From assembly GCF_958979055.1 (NCBI RefSeq), contig NC_084896.1, positions 6,762,501-6,826,500 on the forward strand: a stretch of DNA of 64,000 nucleotides, given 5' to 3'. Under the pieces are notes generated by a model. The model had not been told where the DNA came from. It worked only from the letters and a program-made list of their open reading frames with translations, and did no database searches. Below, piece after piece: positions 48,413 through 61,517 of this stretch; the first letter of the stretch is position 1; every line of letters begins with the position of its first letter. The position numbers were made by a program, and so were the translations under genes. The stretch comes from Alnus glutinosa (Eukaryota; Streptophyta; Magnoliopsida; Fagales; Betulaceae).

Positions 48413-50635
48413 TGGGAAAATAATTAGAATGACATTTGTAATTGCCAATAATGAATCATTAGATGGTTCAGATAGAGCTTGCCATTATTCCCTTCTTGTA
48501 ACACCATATCAATAACTTTAATGAATCAAAATTCTTTCTTATATGCTGTTTCTCCTTTTTCTTTTTTTGTCACGAAGTGATAATTGAGGTAGAACAAGTG
48601 CACGATTAAAGTTAATTACATTTTGAATCCACAATGTTTGAGACATCACTTTTAACTTCTCTCGAAACATGCCCTTCATATATTCTCTTTTGCATGTTTA
48701 CAACTCACATGAAATACCTTTTAGACAATTGTGAACTCTACTTTGTGAAAATTAATAATTAATTAATAGAAAAATGAAAATGATGTACTTTGTAAATACA
48801 TGCATACAAAAGACAGTGAAAAATGATTGCATCGTATGACAGGGTACACTGAGACGTGCGGGATAACAATCATGGGCTTACTGTACAGGTTAACATTATG
48901 GTCAAAGGTTTTTTTTTTTTTTGAATGTTTGGCCTTGACGTACATCCCAGTGTTTAATTAGTGGTCACTTTAGACGTACGTCACTAGCGGCGTGGGACAT
49001 CCGAGGTCGGACTCTTTCGAGCTACAATTGATGGATGCTAGCGTACAATATACGAGGAACTAGTATTGTATTACAGGTCCCTTGGGATAGCGCCAACTTT
49101 GCGGAAATGGGTTAATATCTCGAGTAGACTATATGGAGTTTAACTATGACATGATTCTTTTATTATTGCATATACTTTATCTATATTGCATTCATGATCT
49201 TTTTATCAAATAAGGAACTATAAATTTACATTGGTGCATGTGATTTATATTTTAAACATTTCAGTTCACCAAATTATAACATTGTGCACCATGTGTATTA
49301 TTACTTACTAAGTCGTAGACTTACACTTGTATCTTTTCCACCTATGAAATATGTGTTGTTTCATAGTTGGGACTACCTTTAGATGTCGGATTTGAGTTGA
49401 ACCTCCAGGCAAATGCGGCTGATTAGCTTAGTGATATCGATATGTTTAATGGTTGAAGACTTATTGCAGGATATTGAAGACCGCTCATGATAATTAGTGC
49501 TTTTTGGTGATGTTGTACGTACGTTTAGCATTTGAGGCTCAATTATCTATTAAGGTTTAGTTTGAATCTTTTATACTAATGATATGTTTAGTATGATTTC
49601 TGTTAATGTGATTATTCTTAGTAGATGCTCTATTTGTAATTATTGTTGTTAGAATATTATATGTTTTCGCTGCATAGTATTTTGTTTTTGAGGAGTACTA
49701 GCGATACCTGAGTCTTATTCCTTATGGAGTGGGATTGGGAGGTGAACCGTAAAATTAATTACCAATTAATTAATTTCTCAGGCTACTACAACTGCCCCAC
49801 AACCCAAATAACCATCAAGGATCTGAATGCACCCCTAGCAAGATGCAACACCCAACAACTGATTCCTCAGTCTACGAGCTCAACTAATTGCCTGTCCACA
49901 CCATGTGCCCATTTCCAAAAGATTTAGGGAGTGAATCTCAAATTGAGTAACAACTTATTTCTAAGAATCCCTTGAACCTTGAAAAGGAAGGGCAGAGCTA
50001 ATGGCCGATATAAAGAAAGAAAGGGTACTATTGACACAGGTATGTGCACTTTGCCTTAACAAGACTATGCTAAAATTCCCTCTTCATATACACCAACTCA
50101 TGTGAGCATCGGAGTAGTCTCAGCGGATCCAGCCTCAACGAAACCCCATAACCTCTTAATTTTCTTCCTTTGCAGTTTCCCTCTTTGAGAGAACGAGCAA
50201 TTTCTTCTAAAATGTTCTACATGATCAAGTCTATTCTTTATATCTTAGCTGCAGCTTTCCTTTTAATGAATTATAAAACAGAAGCATATTGGAGTTAGAT
50301 CTTTTGTTGTAAAAGAAATGCACCAGAAACATTAAATTGCATGAATTTATTTCTCCCAAATACCTACAAACCATATATAAGTAAGTACTCTTAACTCTTT
50401 AATGGGAAGTGTCTAATCATATATTCTTCTTATTAAATTACTCGCAACAATTAAAAGGTTGATAAATTCTTTTCTCTTGTATTTATCCTGTCTCACCGCA
50501 TTATTGTCACTACTCCTACTGTATTTCAATTACTAGATTTCCACTTATCTTAATGATTCAAACTAATCATGAGTCCGAACAGTTAACAATTGAGTAATTT
50601 TTTTATTTATTTTTTTTTATATATATATATATTGG
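48413..50635. other. GLP-A' downstream region, no gene seen
   Basis: Up to 50173 it repeats 4709-6475. At 50174 the sequence continues as GTTTCCCTCTTTGAG, the empty site of the CACTA-type element found at 6476. From 50174 to 50635 there is single-copy AT-rich sequence with no frame of interest. Confidence 0.65.
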
Positions 50636-51500
50636 GAGCGAAATTTGAACTAGTCACTTTTGCTTTATGAGGCGTGGTCTCCAGCCAATTTACTGAATTG
50701 AGCTACTCTCGGAAGAATTTGTAATTTTTTTTTTAAAATAATAATAGAAAGAAATTGTGTACAAAATGTTTCCAACAAGCATTACTCGTTAACAATTTGA
50801 AGACGACTTGTTCAACAAAAAGTCTCATATGGATTACGTGTGCAAATATATATTACAAGGCCATCCTCTTCGCCATCTTTCGAGACTTCTCTTCCAAATC
50901 TACCGCAATTAATTATCTTCTGTTAAAAACTCCAAATTGCAAGGTCAGCGGTCGTCACCCCTAGCCTTCTGATCCGTCCATCACTATTGATGTTCACATG
51001 CTGACCTACCGAAAACTACCCAACAAACAAATTTACCCATCGAAGACTGACACGAAGAATCGTTATGCTTTTGTTTGGATGTGGAGCAACTTTCAAATAT
51101 TCCAATTAAATGAGTTGACAAGAATATACCATATTAAATGCATGCATTTAGAAGATAATCTTAATTAGATAGGATCAAATCATTTGATTTCCACATTTCA
51201 CGCTGTTTGAACATCTGCATTTTCCTTGAATGCATCAAGTCATTAAACAATTTCACAGCACGAAACATCATTTATATTTGCACACGTAATCCATATGAGA
51301 CTTTTTGTTGATCAAGTCATCTTTAAATTTTTAATAACGAGTAATGCTTGTTGTAAACATTTTGTACACAATTTCTTTCTATTATTTTTTTTTTAAAAAA
51401 AAATTACAAAGTCTTCCGAGAGTAGCTCAATTCAATCAATTGGCTGGAAACCACGCCTCATAAAGCAAAAATAACTAGTTCGATTTTCGCTCCAATATAT
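50636..51500. repeat. Inverted repeat (arms ~215 bp) upstream of the GLP-B scrap
   Basis: Bases 50636-50850 are the reverse complement, with small differences, of about 51285-51500. Arm landmarks are GTACAAAATGTTTCCAACAA against TTGTAAACATTTTGTACAC, and the SINE-like segment in opposite senses. The ~430-base loop and the right arm correspond to the distal upstream region of GLP-B (13718-14440). GLP-B itself lacks the inverted arm, so the inversion arose in this unit. Confidence 0.8.
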
Positions 51501-51631
51501 ATAAAAAAAATTTAAAAAAAATAAAAAATAAGTGCTCGTTAGGTTAGGGTCAACCGGTTGTAATTATTGTTGATTGAACATCTACAATATCCTTATTTCG
51601 CAGCTTAATATTTTAAATGGCACGCAACATG

Positions 51632-51780
51632 GTAGTCTTGGTAGCTAGAATCCTGGGCGCACCGACATAGCAGAGAATATCTTTGGAGCCAATCCACCTA
51701 TCAATCCGGATGTTCTCACCAAGGCCTTCCAATTGGACAAGAATCTGGTTGACTCTCTTCAGAAAAAATTCGCGAGTTAG
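51632..51780 (+). pseudogene. 3' scrap of a GLP-B copy
   Basis: Only the last ~49 codons of exon 2 remain (SLGS-type start to QKKFAS and the stop). They are fused directly to the distal B promoter region at GCACGCAACATG/GTAGTCTTGG. Proximal promoter, exon 1, intron and the metal site are deleted. The 3' flank continues as in GLP-B and GLP-C. Confidence 0.92.
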
Positions 51781-52822
51781 AGAACTATATGTAATTGCCA
51801 CAATGAATCGTTAGATGTGGTTTGAATAAAGTTCTCCCTGTTTAATTTAGCTCACATGTTGTAATGTCATAACAATATATAAATGTAATGAAATAAAATG
51901 GTTATGAGTGCAAGCTTTTAAAATGAATATTTCTATGATGCCAAGAATATTGCAACAAAAAAACCATAACAAAACGGTAATGTGACGACCTTTTTTTTTT
52001 TTCTTTTTTTTTTAAAATATACATAAATGGATAATCACAATGACACGACTACTTGTCGCTCAACCAACATACGGTACACATCCGATCCCATAATATATAC
52101 TAGATATTCAGAGTTACATCTAAGTAGCGAAACATTCAATTATACCTAATCAAAATAGCGGAAAAACACTTTTATAACATAACTGTTAATCATAAAGAGC
52201 CATATATACGTCTATATGTTTAAGGCTTAAACTTAACATTAATTACATACCAAAAGACTGGCTCTACAAAATACAAGTGTCACGTTGGACACAAACCAAC
52301 AACAAAAGACTAAAAATGGGACACCCAAGTCCACACAGCTTCAAAACTAGCGATATGCCTCAGTCGCAGTACCCCAAGTAGTACTACGAGGTCATCCTCT
52401 AGATCCACTGATCCTACAGCCAAAACATCAGTATCTGCAGGGTTGTGGGGTTAATCACATCCGTAAATGGGAAAGTTTGAGTTCACTACCTCAGTAATAA
52501 ATTACTGAAGTCTCAATGGTATAAGATTCACTAAGTTTCCGCGTAAAATGACATTGTACTTAATCTCTTGTTTACAATAATAGTTATTGTTTTGGTTATG
52601 AAAACCTGTCTCTTAAAACGACATTATAGTAGATAGAGTAAACACAAATACAACATAACAATATTGTTCTTATTCCAACATCCTCATATACAAATTCATA
52701 CTATATCTCAATCATCAATTCTTAACTATATCTCAATTGACAATTCATACTATATCGACATATCGTAAACAACATTATGCATGCTCAATTACCAACCCAA
52801 TCCAAAACAAAACAATTTAGTT
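51781..52822 (+). repeat. Shared 3' flank of B-type GLP copies, second copy
   Basis: Parallel to 20598-21643. No gene seen. Confidence 0.75.
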
Positions 52823-53796
52823 CCAAAGGGGATACCGGCACTAAGGTCTTTAATCCTATGCCATAGAGGATACAAGCCCATTAGTCTTTAAAGCTGTGCT
52901 ATAGGGGATGCAAGCCCATTAATCTTTAACCTAGCCATAGGGGACACATACTCATTAGTCTTTAATCCTATGCCATAGGGGATGCAAGCCCATTGGTCTT
53001 TAATCCTATGCCATAGGGGATGCAAGCCCATTGTCTTCTTTAACCTGGTGCCATAAGGGATGCAAGCCCATTGGTCTTTAATCTCGTGCCATAGGGGATG
53101 CTAGCCCATTGGTCTTTAATCCTATGACATAGGGGATGCAAGCCCATTGGTCTTTAATTCTATGACGTAAAGGATATAAGCCCATTAGTCTTTAACCTAA
53201 CCATAGGGGATACTAGCTCATTGGTCTTTAATCCTATGCCATAGGGGATACAAGCCCATTGGTCTTTAACCTAACCGTAGGGGATACTAGCCCATTAGTC
53301 TTTAAAGCTGTGCTATAGGGAATGCAAGCCCATTAGTCTTTAACCTAGCCATAGGGGATACAAGCCCATTAGTCTTTAATCCTATGCCATAGGGGATGCA
53401 AACCCATTAGTCTTCTTTAATCTAGTGCCATAGGGGATGCAAAACCATTGGTCTTTAATCTCGTGTCATAGGGGATGCTAGCCCGTTAGTCTTTAATCCT
53501 ATGCCATAGGGGATGCAAGCCCATTGGTCTTTAATCATATGTCATTGAGGATACAAACCCATTGGTCTTTAATCCTATGTCATTGAGGATACAAGCCCAT
53601 TGGTCTTTAACTTAACTATTAGGGGTACTAGCCCATTGGTCTTTAATATTATGCCATAGGGGATACAAGCCCATTGGTCTTTAATCTTATGCCATAGAGG
53701 ATACAATCCCTTTGGTCTTTAACCTAGCCATAGAGGATATAAGCTCATTGGTCTTTCACACACTATGCCAAAGGGGATACCGGCCCTAAGGTCTTT
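52823..53796. repeat. 38-bp minisatellite array 3
   Basis: About 26 units with the same boundary sequences as array 1. It has a single copy of the ten-unit block that is doubled in array 1, so array 1 expanded after the units separated. Confidence 0.94.
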
Positions 53797-54877
53797 TCCA
53801 ACCCAATGTTTTATGCTCGAAACCATATACCTTTGCTTTTCAAGAACTATGTCTTTAATACATGCTTTTTTTTTTTTTTTTATAAAGCAATAACCAATCA
53901 ATATGTTATTTTGCTAAATCATAATTCGCATAATTTAAATCCCAACAATAGCAGGCAATAGAACGCATTAAAACAATATTCAAATCATATTTCCCAATCA
54001 ATCTTAAGTCCTCATAAAGATCATTGATATATCTTATCATAATTGAAACTATTCAAAACATCCAAAAACACATATTAAACATAATGTCAGTCTGGTATGA
54101 AAATAACATATTATTTGCATTTCTATAAAAAGCATAAAAATAATATCATTTTCTTAGTGAATAGAATACTCACTGTGGCTACACGGATAACAAACTCAAA
54201 TAAACTTCCTAGACAACTTCTCGCAATGTGCCACTGTAAAAATAACACATTGCAATTATTAGACATTTTTCTAACACTAACTAATATTTTAGCTCTTAAA
54301 TTACCAAAGAACTAACCCATTGGAAAATCCATTGAATTTTCTAGGGTTCCAAACACATACCCATAAACCTTAAACACTAACTAAACCCAAATAATACTAA
54401 CCCAAAATATTTGCTCAGGGTTAGACATTAAAAATCACAACCTAAACAAATACCCATAATAATAAGCACTAATTCATAAATTATATTTACTAACTTAATC
54501 ACAATAAACATTAATCCATTAACATAGAACACTAACATAATCATAATAACATTAACCCATAAGAAAATCTTAGGATTAAATTCACAAAATACCATTTAAA
54601 CTAAATACCCGTAAATTAGGGTTTGAAGAAACTTACCAAAAAATTCACCCAAACAATACCCGAAGTTTGAGAGATTTTTGTAAACTCTAAATAGCACAAA
54701 ACCTAAAGAATAATTAAGATTAAACTCATATTTTACAATATTTAACCGAAAATCTCTAAAACATGGGTTTAAGGATTTACCTCAAAATGATTGGTCAAAG
54801 TGTAAATCGTCACGAGTAGATCACATTTATAAAGTAAAATTTGTGATCTTTTTTTTTTCTCTCTTTCTCTTCCTTTT

Positions 54878-54914
<37 letters not shown>

Positions 54915-56751
54915 ATTTCACTTAACCCCCACTCAATTGTCACGGCTATTACAATTACCCTCCTAAACTTTAAAAACTCTCAATTTAAAGAATCCATCTT
55001 TTAATTAATTTCAATTTCCCTAATCCGTTACGATTTTCTGTTAAATTAAATCAAAAATTATGAAAATAACCCCCTTTTTTTTTTAAAGAAAAAAAAAATA
55101 AAAGATTGAGGTGTCGTTGTTTTTGCAAATTTCATTAAGTCCTCACCAATGCCTAAATCCTTACAATTTTTTTCCTTTGTTTTTTCCACAAAGAAAGAGG
55201 TATATATTTTGAAAATTTTGACTGTTAAAATCTAACTGAGGGTGAATTGAAAAATTAAAAAATGGATACTAAATAGAGAGTTTTTAAAGTTTAGGGGAAA
55301 ATTGCAAATGTGGTAGAAATTTAGGAGCATTAAATGCAGTTCCCTTTCCGTTAGGATTTATTGTTAAATCCTAACTGAGGGAGAATTGAAAAAATTTAAA
55401 CGATGGACACTAAATAGAGAGGTTTTAAAGTTTAGGGGATAATTGCAAATGTGGTGGACATTCAGGAGCATCAAGTGTAGTTCCCTTTTCTTTTTTGCTT
55501 TTGATTTTTGTTTTTTTCTAGTTCTCATTTCAAATTGTTATATATATATATATATATATTTCTTTTAATTTTGATTTTTTTTGTCAATTTGGTTGTTTTT
55601 TTTTAGGAGTGTGTTTGGGTTTAATTTGCTCTTCTTATTGTGAGATGTCAATAATGCCTTGGGGGACTAGACAAGTTTTAGGTAGTTTGGGGAAACATTA
55701 TGACAATTAAAAGTGTGGGAGAACATTAATTGTCAATTAGAATGGTAGTACGAGGGAAGCATATGGAGTTTTTCCAAGAAAGATAAAGAGAAGGTAGTTG
55801 GTGGAAGAAGGTGCTTGCTCCCTTAGATTGAAGCCCATGGGTGTAACATTATTTTAGGTGATATTATAACATTAATCTTCCTGATGTTGCAGCAACATCT
55901 TAATTATGCAACAACATCCCAAAGGCATGGAGAAATTGCAGCCAAAATTGAAGTACAGTTTCAGAAAATAAAGCTAGCTATAGCTAGCTAGAGACGGTGC
56001 TTGCTTATGTCACAACCTTAATAATATATATGCACTCTCTTCACTCTTTCAAACCAAAAACGAAAGAGAACCATATCTAAAGGCAAAAACAAACATAAAA
56101 GGAAAAAACACTATCATCTCTATTCTCTCATTTCCTTTCACGCACGCCGCCAGCGTAAGTTTCTAACCTCTCATCTCTCTCTTTCTGTCGCATTTACAGT
56201 CGCCTCTCGTCACCGCACTACCTCCCTCTGCCCTCGTCAGGCTGCGCTTCCCTCATCTAGGTATCAACAGATTCAATATCTTTTATTTTATTTTTTGTTT
56301 TGTTTTATAAACTAGAGTGCCGACATGGTATATATCGTCAGAGTGTGGGGATTGGTCGTGATCTACTACTAGGAACCTTTTGAATCCGGCCCCTCCATTT
56401 TTACTTTTATTTATTTCAATGTTTATTAATTTACAATTTTAGAAAAGAGGGAACGAAGGGCTATGATCAAAAGGAGTTAGACGTTTATTAAAAAAAAAAA
56501 AAAAAAGAAAGAAGAAGAAGTTAGACGTGATATCTCAAACAGTCGGTGGATTAAAAATTTCATTAAATTTAATCATGCACTCGCTCTACCTTACTTACCA
56601 TGCAAGCTAGGTCGAAAAAAAAAGAGAGAGTATATAAGCAGACATTTAATTTCATTATAATTATATATTGCCATGACATTACAACAAGGGAAACATGCCA
56701 AACTTTATTCACACTATCTAATAGTTCATTATGGCTATTTCATATAGTTGT
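53797..56751. other. Region between array 3 and GLP-F3, no gene seen
   Basis: Parallel to 22957-25939. It includes TTTA repeats at about 54877-54912, a foldback element of family 2 at 54933-55490, a TA run at 55540-55558 and the promoter-like stretch near 56040-56160. Short frames are shared only because the DNA was duplicated. Confidence 0.65.
54933..55490. mobile_element. Foldback element, family 2, copy 3
   Basis: Same arms and doubled right arm as 24105-24690, with a small internal deletion around 55222. Confidence 0.6.
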
Positions 56752-57193
56752 CTAATTGAACCGTTTCTCGAGATAGTCGATCACTTTCTTGTCCACTTGG
56801 AAGACCTTGGTGAGAACATTTGGACTGATGAGAGGATTGGATCCAAAGACAGCCTTTGCTATGGTGATGAGCCAAGGATTTTGACTGCCAAGGCCGGCAA
56901 AATTAACATCATTAGTCTTTCCCACATTAAACTGGAAGTAAATGAGACCAATTGGAAAGACGAAGACGTCTCCTGCACATAGAGTTTTAGTGAAGAGAAG
57001 GTTATCTGGGTTGGATGTGACAAAGCCAACATACAGAGTACCATCTACGACTACTAGAATTAATTTCGGTGGCACGAGGGTGAGTGTGGGGTGGATTTAC
57101 ACCATATGGTGCAAAGTCTAAGCGAGCTAAGGATATGTCTAGTGTGTTGAGGCCAAGTATTTGGTCTACGTTCAAAAGAGTGACATTCGACCC
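56752..57193 (-). pseudogene. GLP-F3, germin-like exon 2 fragment cut by CACTA
   Basis: Third copy of the F structure, with the same AATT frameshift after the Glu ligand codon and the same CGACCC break. Private changes include [12 protein letters not shown], in which the box 3 His ligand is replaced by Tyr. Non-functional. Confidence 0.9.
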
Positions 57194-57195
57194 TA

Positions 57196-59153
57196 CACTA
57201 CAAAAAAATTAATAATTCTCTAGAAATTGAAAAAAACCGTCTGAAAAACGTTCAAGACGGTTTTTTCTAGGCGGTTTCAAATCGTCCAGAATAATGTATC
57301 GCTAATCTGGATTATGGACAGTTTGGGCCAAACCGTCTGCAATTCAAGACGGTTTGACACAAACCGTCTAGAAAAATTCTGGATGGTTTTGGCGAAAACC
57401 GTCCAGAATAATTAATTATTTTTTTAAAAACAAAATCTATGCGTGAGTTTGAATATGATTTTTTTTTTGTCCAGTCATCTCCCTCATTTGCAAACAAAAT
57501 CTGGCACTGAAAATCACTGGGTTCATCTCCGAAAATCACTGTCTCTTCGTTGTCAACCAATTTCCCTTCCTTTTCATTCGATTTCCTTTCGTCTGTAGTG
57601 GTCATTGTCTTCGGTGTACGTGTTTCTTCGTCTTGTCCGAAGGATCTGCCCAAAACGCAAAACACAATAATGAAGACCCAAATATTCCACGTGGCCATGT
57701 GGTCACTCGTATTAATTACGCGTGGCCACATGGCCACGTGTACAAATTACACATGGCTAAAATATTCATATTTTTTATAATTTTTTCAGGAACTGAAATT
57801 TTTTCAAACTTTTTGTTAAAGATTAAAAATTTTAGTCACGTGTTTTATTGGCCACATGGTTTATTGCCACATCGCCAATTAGCCACGTGTATAATAAGAC
57901 ACGTGGCTAAACTATTCATATTTTTTTTCAAATATTGAAATTTTTCCTGAATTTTTTTGAGGTTAAAATTTTAGCCACGTGGTTTATGTGCCATGTGGCC
58001 AATTGGCTACGTGGCACATAAACCACGTGGCTAAGTAATTTCCTCAAATCCATTTCTAATCCCCCCCCAATCTTTTTTTTTTTTTTTTCCATTTTCCCCG
58101 CCCCTTTTTCTTTTCATTTTCTCCTCTCTCTTTTTCATTTCCCCACGCCCCCTTTGACTTTTCTTTTCATTTTCCTTTTCTTTTATCTTCTTTCTTTCCC
58201 TTTTTCCCATGCACAGACGCCATTCCTTCTTCTCTTCTTTTTTTTTTTTTTTCATTTTTAATTTTTTTTTTAACATAGACAGGGAGGTGGAAAGGGAGAC
58301 TGAGAGAGTTAGAGAGAGAGCCGTGGTCGACGACGGCGCCGGAGTCCGGAGGGTCATGGCTCAACGGCAGTGAAGCCAAGGGGGTGTTTTTCCGGCGTTT
58401 TTTGAGGGGTTTATTTATTATTATTTTTTTCTTCTATTTCTTTGAGTTCTCTGATCTGAAAGTTTGTAATTTTTTGTTTTTGTTGTTGATTTTTGGTGAT
58501 TGTTGGTGATTTTTGGTGTTTTGTTGGTGATTTTTTGGTAATGCGGGTCAACGGAGGATTTTTGGTGATTTTTGGGGGATTTCTTGGATTGGATTTCATG
58601 AGGGAATGAAGGTGATTGTTGGTGATTTTTTGGTATTTTGTTGAAGGTTTTTTTGGTGTTTTGTTGGTATTTTTTGATAATGTGGTCGACGGAGGATTTT
58701 TGGAGGATTTTCTAGATCGGATTTCATGAAAAAGTTTTGTAGTGATTTCGCCGGCCTTGCAGAAATTTCCGGCGAGGGAAAAAAAAAATTGCAAAAAATG
58801 TTTTTGTCGAGGGCACTGGAGAAAAAAAAAAAAAAAAAAAGAAAAAGAAAAAGGAAGAAGAATTTATGTTCTTCTTCCGTTTTTATTTTTTTTATTTTTT
58901 AAAAAATGTGGTGTTAGTAACGTGTGTTAGTTCCATGTGACTAAAAATGCCTATTATTTTTTCCAAAAATAAAATGCATTTAGCCACGTGTGAGTGGCAC
59001 ATGGCTAAATGTCACATGGCTAAATAGCCACATATATAAAAGGATACGTCTCTAAATGTACATTTAGCAACAACCGAATTCACTACACGTGCCCCACGTG
59101 GCTAACTGCACGTGGCTAATTGTAAGTAACTAAAAACAAAATTTTTTGTTGTG
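57196..59153. mobile_element. CACTA element copy 3 (about 2 kb)
   Basis: Left end CACTACAAAAAAATTAAT, right end TTTTTTGTTGTG. It is followed at once by TTATAGCCGGGAG, the GLP promoter remnant. Interior as in copy 2, with CACGTG palindromes at 57690-58040, poly-T at 58237-58252 and GTGATTTTTGG repeats. No gene fragment is captured. Confidence 0.75.
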
Positions 59154-59318
59154 TTATAGCCGGGAGTGAATGAAGCGGTGTATGTTTTTCACTAACCTTT
59201 TGTATTGTGTGATAACAACGTACCTTACATGCGCACAGCACCAACCTAACCACTAAGTAGGTGTTAAAGTTGATACCTCTTTCACTAGTTTATATGGATA
59301 TGTTGACAATTAACAATG

Positions 59319-60173
59319 TGAACACGCTGTTCCCAGTATGGAGCAGGATTGTGATACGGGTTGTCGAAGGTGGAATCGGAATCGGAGTTCATCTCACGAT
59401 TGCCGACTTCCTGCGCTGCTAGGCGCTGGGCTAACTCTGCAACTTGCCTCTGCAAATCCTCAATCATCACATCCTGAACGTTACGATCATGGTGCGGAGC
59501 TTCCTCATTCAGAACCTACCCACGACGACCACGACCACGACCACCAGCCATCGAAACTGATGAAGAACGCGTCTCAGGAAGGTGCTGAAGCTCTGATACC
59601 AATTGACGCAGGAACAGAATAGCGATTATTCTGCAGGCTAATCAACAAGTAGTTTGCAAGGAAGAAAGCAAGAAATTCACCCCAAAAACAGAGACAAACT
59701 CTGAATTCGATAAAATTATCAATAAACAACAAAGCTGTCGGAAAAACGTCCACAAGCTGAGCTAATATAGCTGAAAATTCGACCTTTAGGATTTTACCAA
59801 AAATAGCAAAACCCTAATAAAATCTCCTAAAACTTGAAATAAATACAAATAAGCATATTATGGAAATACTTGGTACCAAAGAATATCTCCAAATTAATGG
59901 AAAATACTTGGTGCCAAAGAATTACCATATTAGGGAAAATATAATAACTATAATATTACTTGACGACAGCGTAAATATAAATATGAAAATTCTGTAAAAG
60001 ATGAATCAAGGGATTTGTCGATAGTCTCTTCTTTCCTTCATTCCCTTGATGGATGTTGACAACTCGGTAGATATTTGTATTCTTCAAATATTTTGTACGG
60101 TTCCTTCCATTCTCGGGCTGATCTTATTAAAGAAATAATTTTCAAATCTTGTGTCTGATTTTCTTCTGCATCA
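59319..60173 (-). mobile_element. Truncated LTR retrotransposon: one LTR, PBS and start of gag
   Basis: Minus strand. A 570-base LTR (59604-60173) begins TGATGCAGAAG and ends CTGCGTCA. Two bases on is TGGTATCAGAGC (59590-59601), the initiator tRNA-Met primer site. The gag frame starts at ATG 59549-59551 (MAGGRGRGRRG), has a TAG at codon 12, then continues VMIEDLQRQVAELAQRL up to the break. CAATG lies directly on both sides (59314-59318 and 60174-60178) and only once in the empty copies of block G, so it is a perfect 5-bp target duplication. The rest of gag-pol and the 3' LTR are absent. Probably Ty3/gypsy type, from the gag leader style. Confidence 0.85.
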
Positions 60174-60399
60174 CAATGCCTACCAACATCTTGTTTCAGC
60201 TTAATGAGGTAGAGAATACTGACTAAAAGTTGTTATGAAAGACGACGATACGTTGGATCCTCTCACCATGGATGAGAATCAATTTTCATTGTCTGGCAGA
60301 AAGGGTTACGTTATTACGTAAACATAATTGACAGACTTCTCAACCAAATTCCACAGGATATATGAACGCTAACTGGCCAGTTTGGAATTGGAAAACTAC

Positions 60400-60775
60400 A
60401 AAAATAGTTGCATTTTGCCACTTATAGTTTGCCACGTGTACGAACACAGTACATGTGGCAAACTGGTCGCCACGTATGCATGGCCACGTGTGCGACTCGT
60501 GTTGGATCTAAATGTGACTAACTGAACATCTTGCCGCGTGTATCATAATACATGTGGCAGATTAGACACGTGTATCATATTACACGTATCTGACTGTCAG
60601 CCATGTGTATTAAATACACGTGTCTAACAGTCAGACACGTGATTCCAATACTCGTGGCCATCTTGCCACGTGTACTATTGTACACGTGTCTGACTGTCAG
60701 ACATGTGTATGAAGATACATGTGGCAATTTTTGTTTTTTGTAAAAGAAATTTAAATTGTATTTTTTATTTAATTG
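60400..60775. mobile_element. CACGTG-rich insertion, full copy 2
   Basis: Same as 41556-41903. It is flanked by AATTGGAAAACTAC on both sides, a longer direct repeat than in the other copy. Confidence 0.6.
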
Positions 60776-61517
60776 GAAAACTACATAAATAAAAATCATT
60801 TAGAACATGAGTATATTGAGATTGGCTCTAAATTGGTTGGCTGAACTTCAAACAACTATAGTTTTTGACTTATGGTGACAATTGAGTGGATCGAATTAAA
60901 CCAACATCAAACTTTAAAAAACAGTAGTCATAAAATGCTACTTGTCGCAGATTGGACCAACATAAAACCATTTTATATATTAAATTTTAGTTCTTTTTCA
61001 GCCTACTTTTTATTAAGCATTGTTAGTGCAATTGTTGCATAAATATTGAACGTATATGCACCTAAGTATTAAACTGCAGGAAATTTTTGGTTTATTTAAT
61101 AATTTTGACTATCTTAAAACCATTTAAAATGTTAAATTTTGGTTATTGTGCAGGTCATATAATTATTTTTAGTGCACTATTTAATAAATTCTTGTTAATT
61201 AGTTCACATTTTCTTTTGTCGTAAGAGTATTGTTACAACCCCTAAACACGTCTTGACCACCCCTGGCCCATATATGGATCTAGTAGATCCCTTTCCACAA
61301 GTTGCTATGATTTTTTATGTTTGAGCTTTCTCCTTTTTTTTTTTTTGCAAATCTCTTTCTTTTTTAAGATTACAAGCGCTTCTAGCCAAAAAAATTCCTA
61401 TTCTGAGTACCAATTCACACCAATTGATCTTGTTGCTTGGTGGGACTAATAGCCAAACCACAAATAAACTTTAAAAATTTCTTTTTTTTTTTTTTTTTTT
61501 GGATGAATCAAAAAAAT

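Larger units (their letters stand above)
59154..61481 (-). repeat. Block G, copy 4, with LTR insertion
   Basis: Parallel to 41167-42620. It is interrupted by an LTR-element fragment at 59319-60173 and the CACGTG-rich insertion at 60400-60775. It ends at AAATTTCTT, where a LINE poly(A) tract begins, so the expected GLP-D-type gene is pushed beyond the window. Confidence 0.8.

Noticed and set aside
59338-59622. 94-codon plus-strand frame
   Set aside because: Antisense of the gag start and primer site of the LTR fragment on the minus strand.
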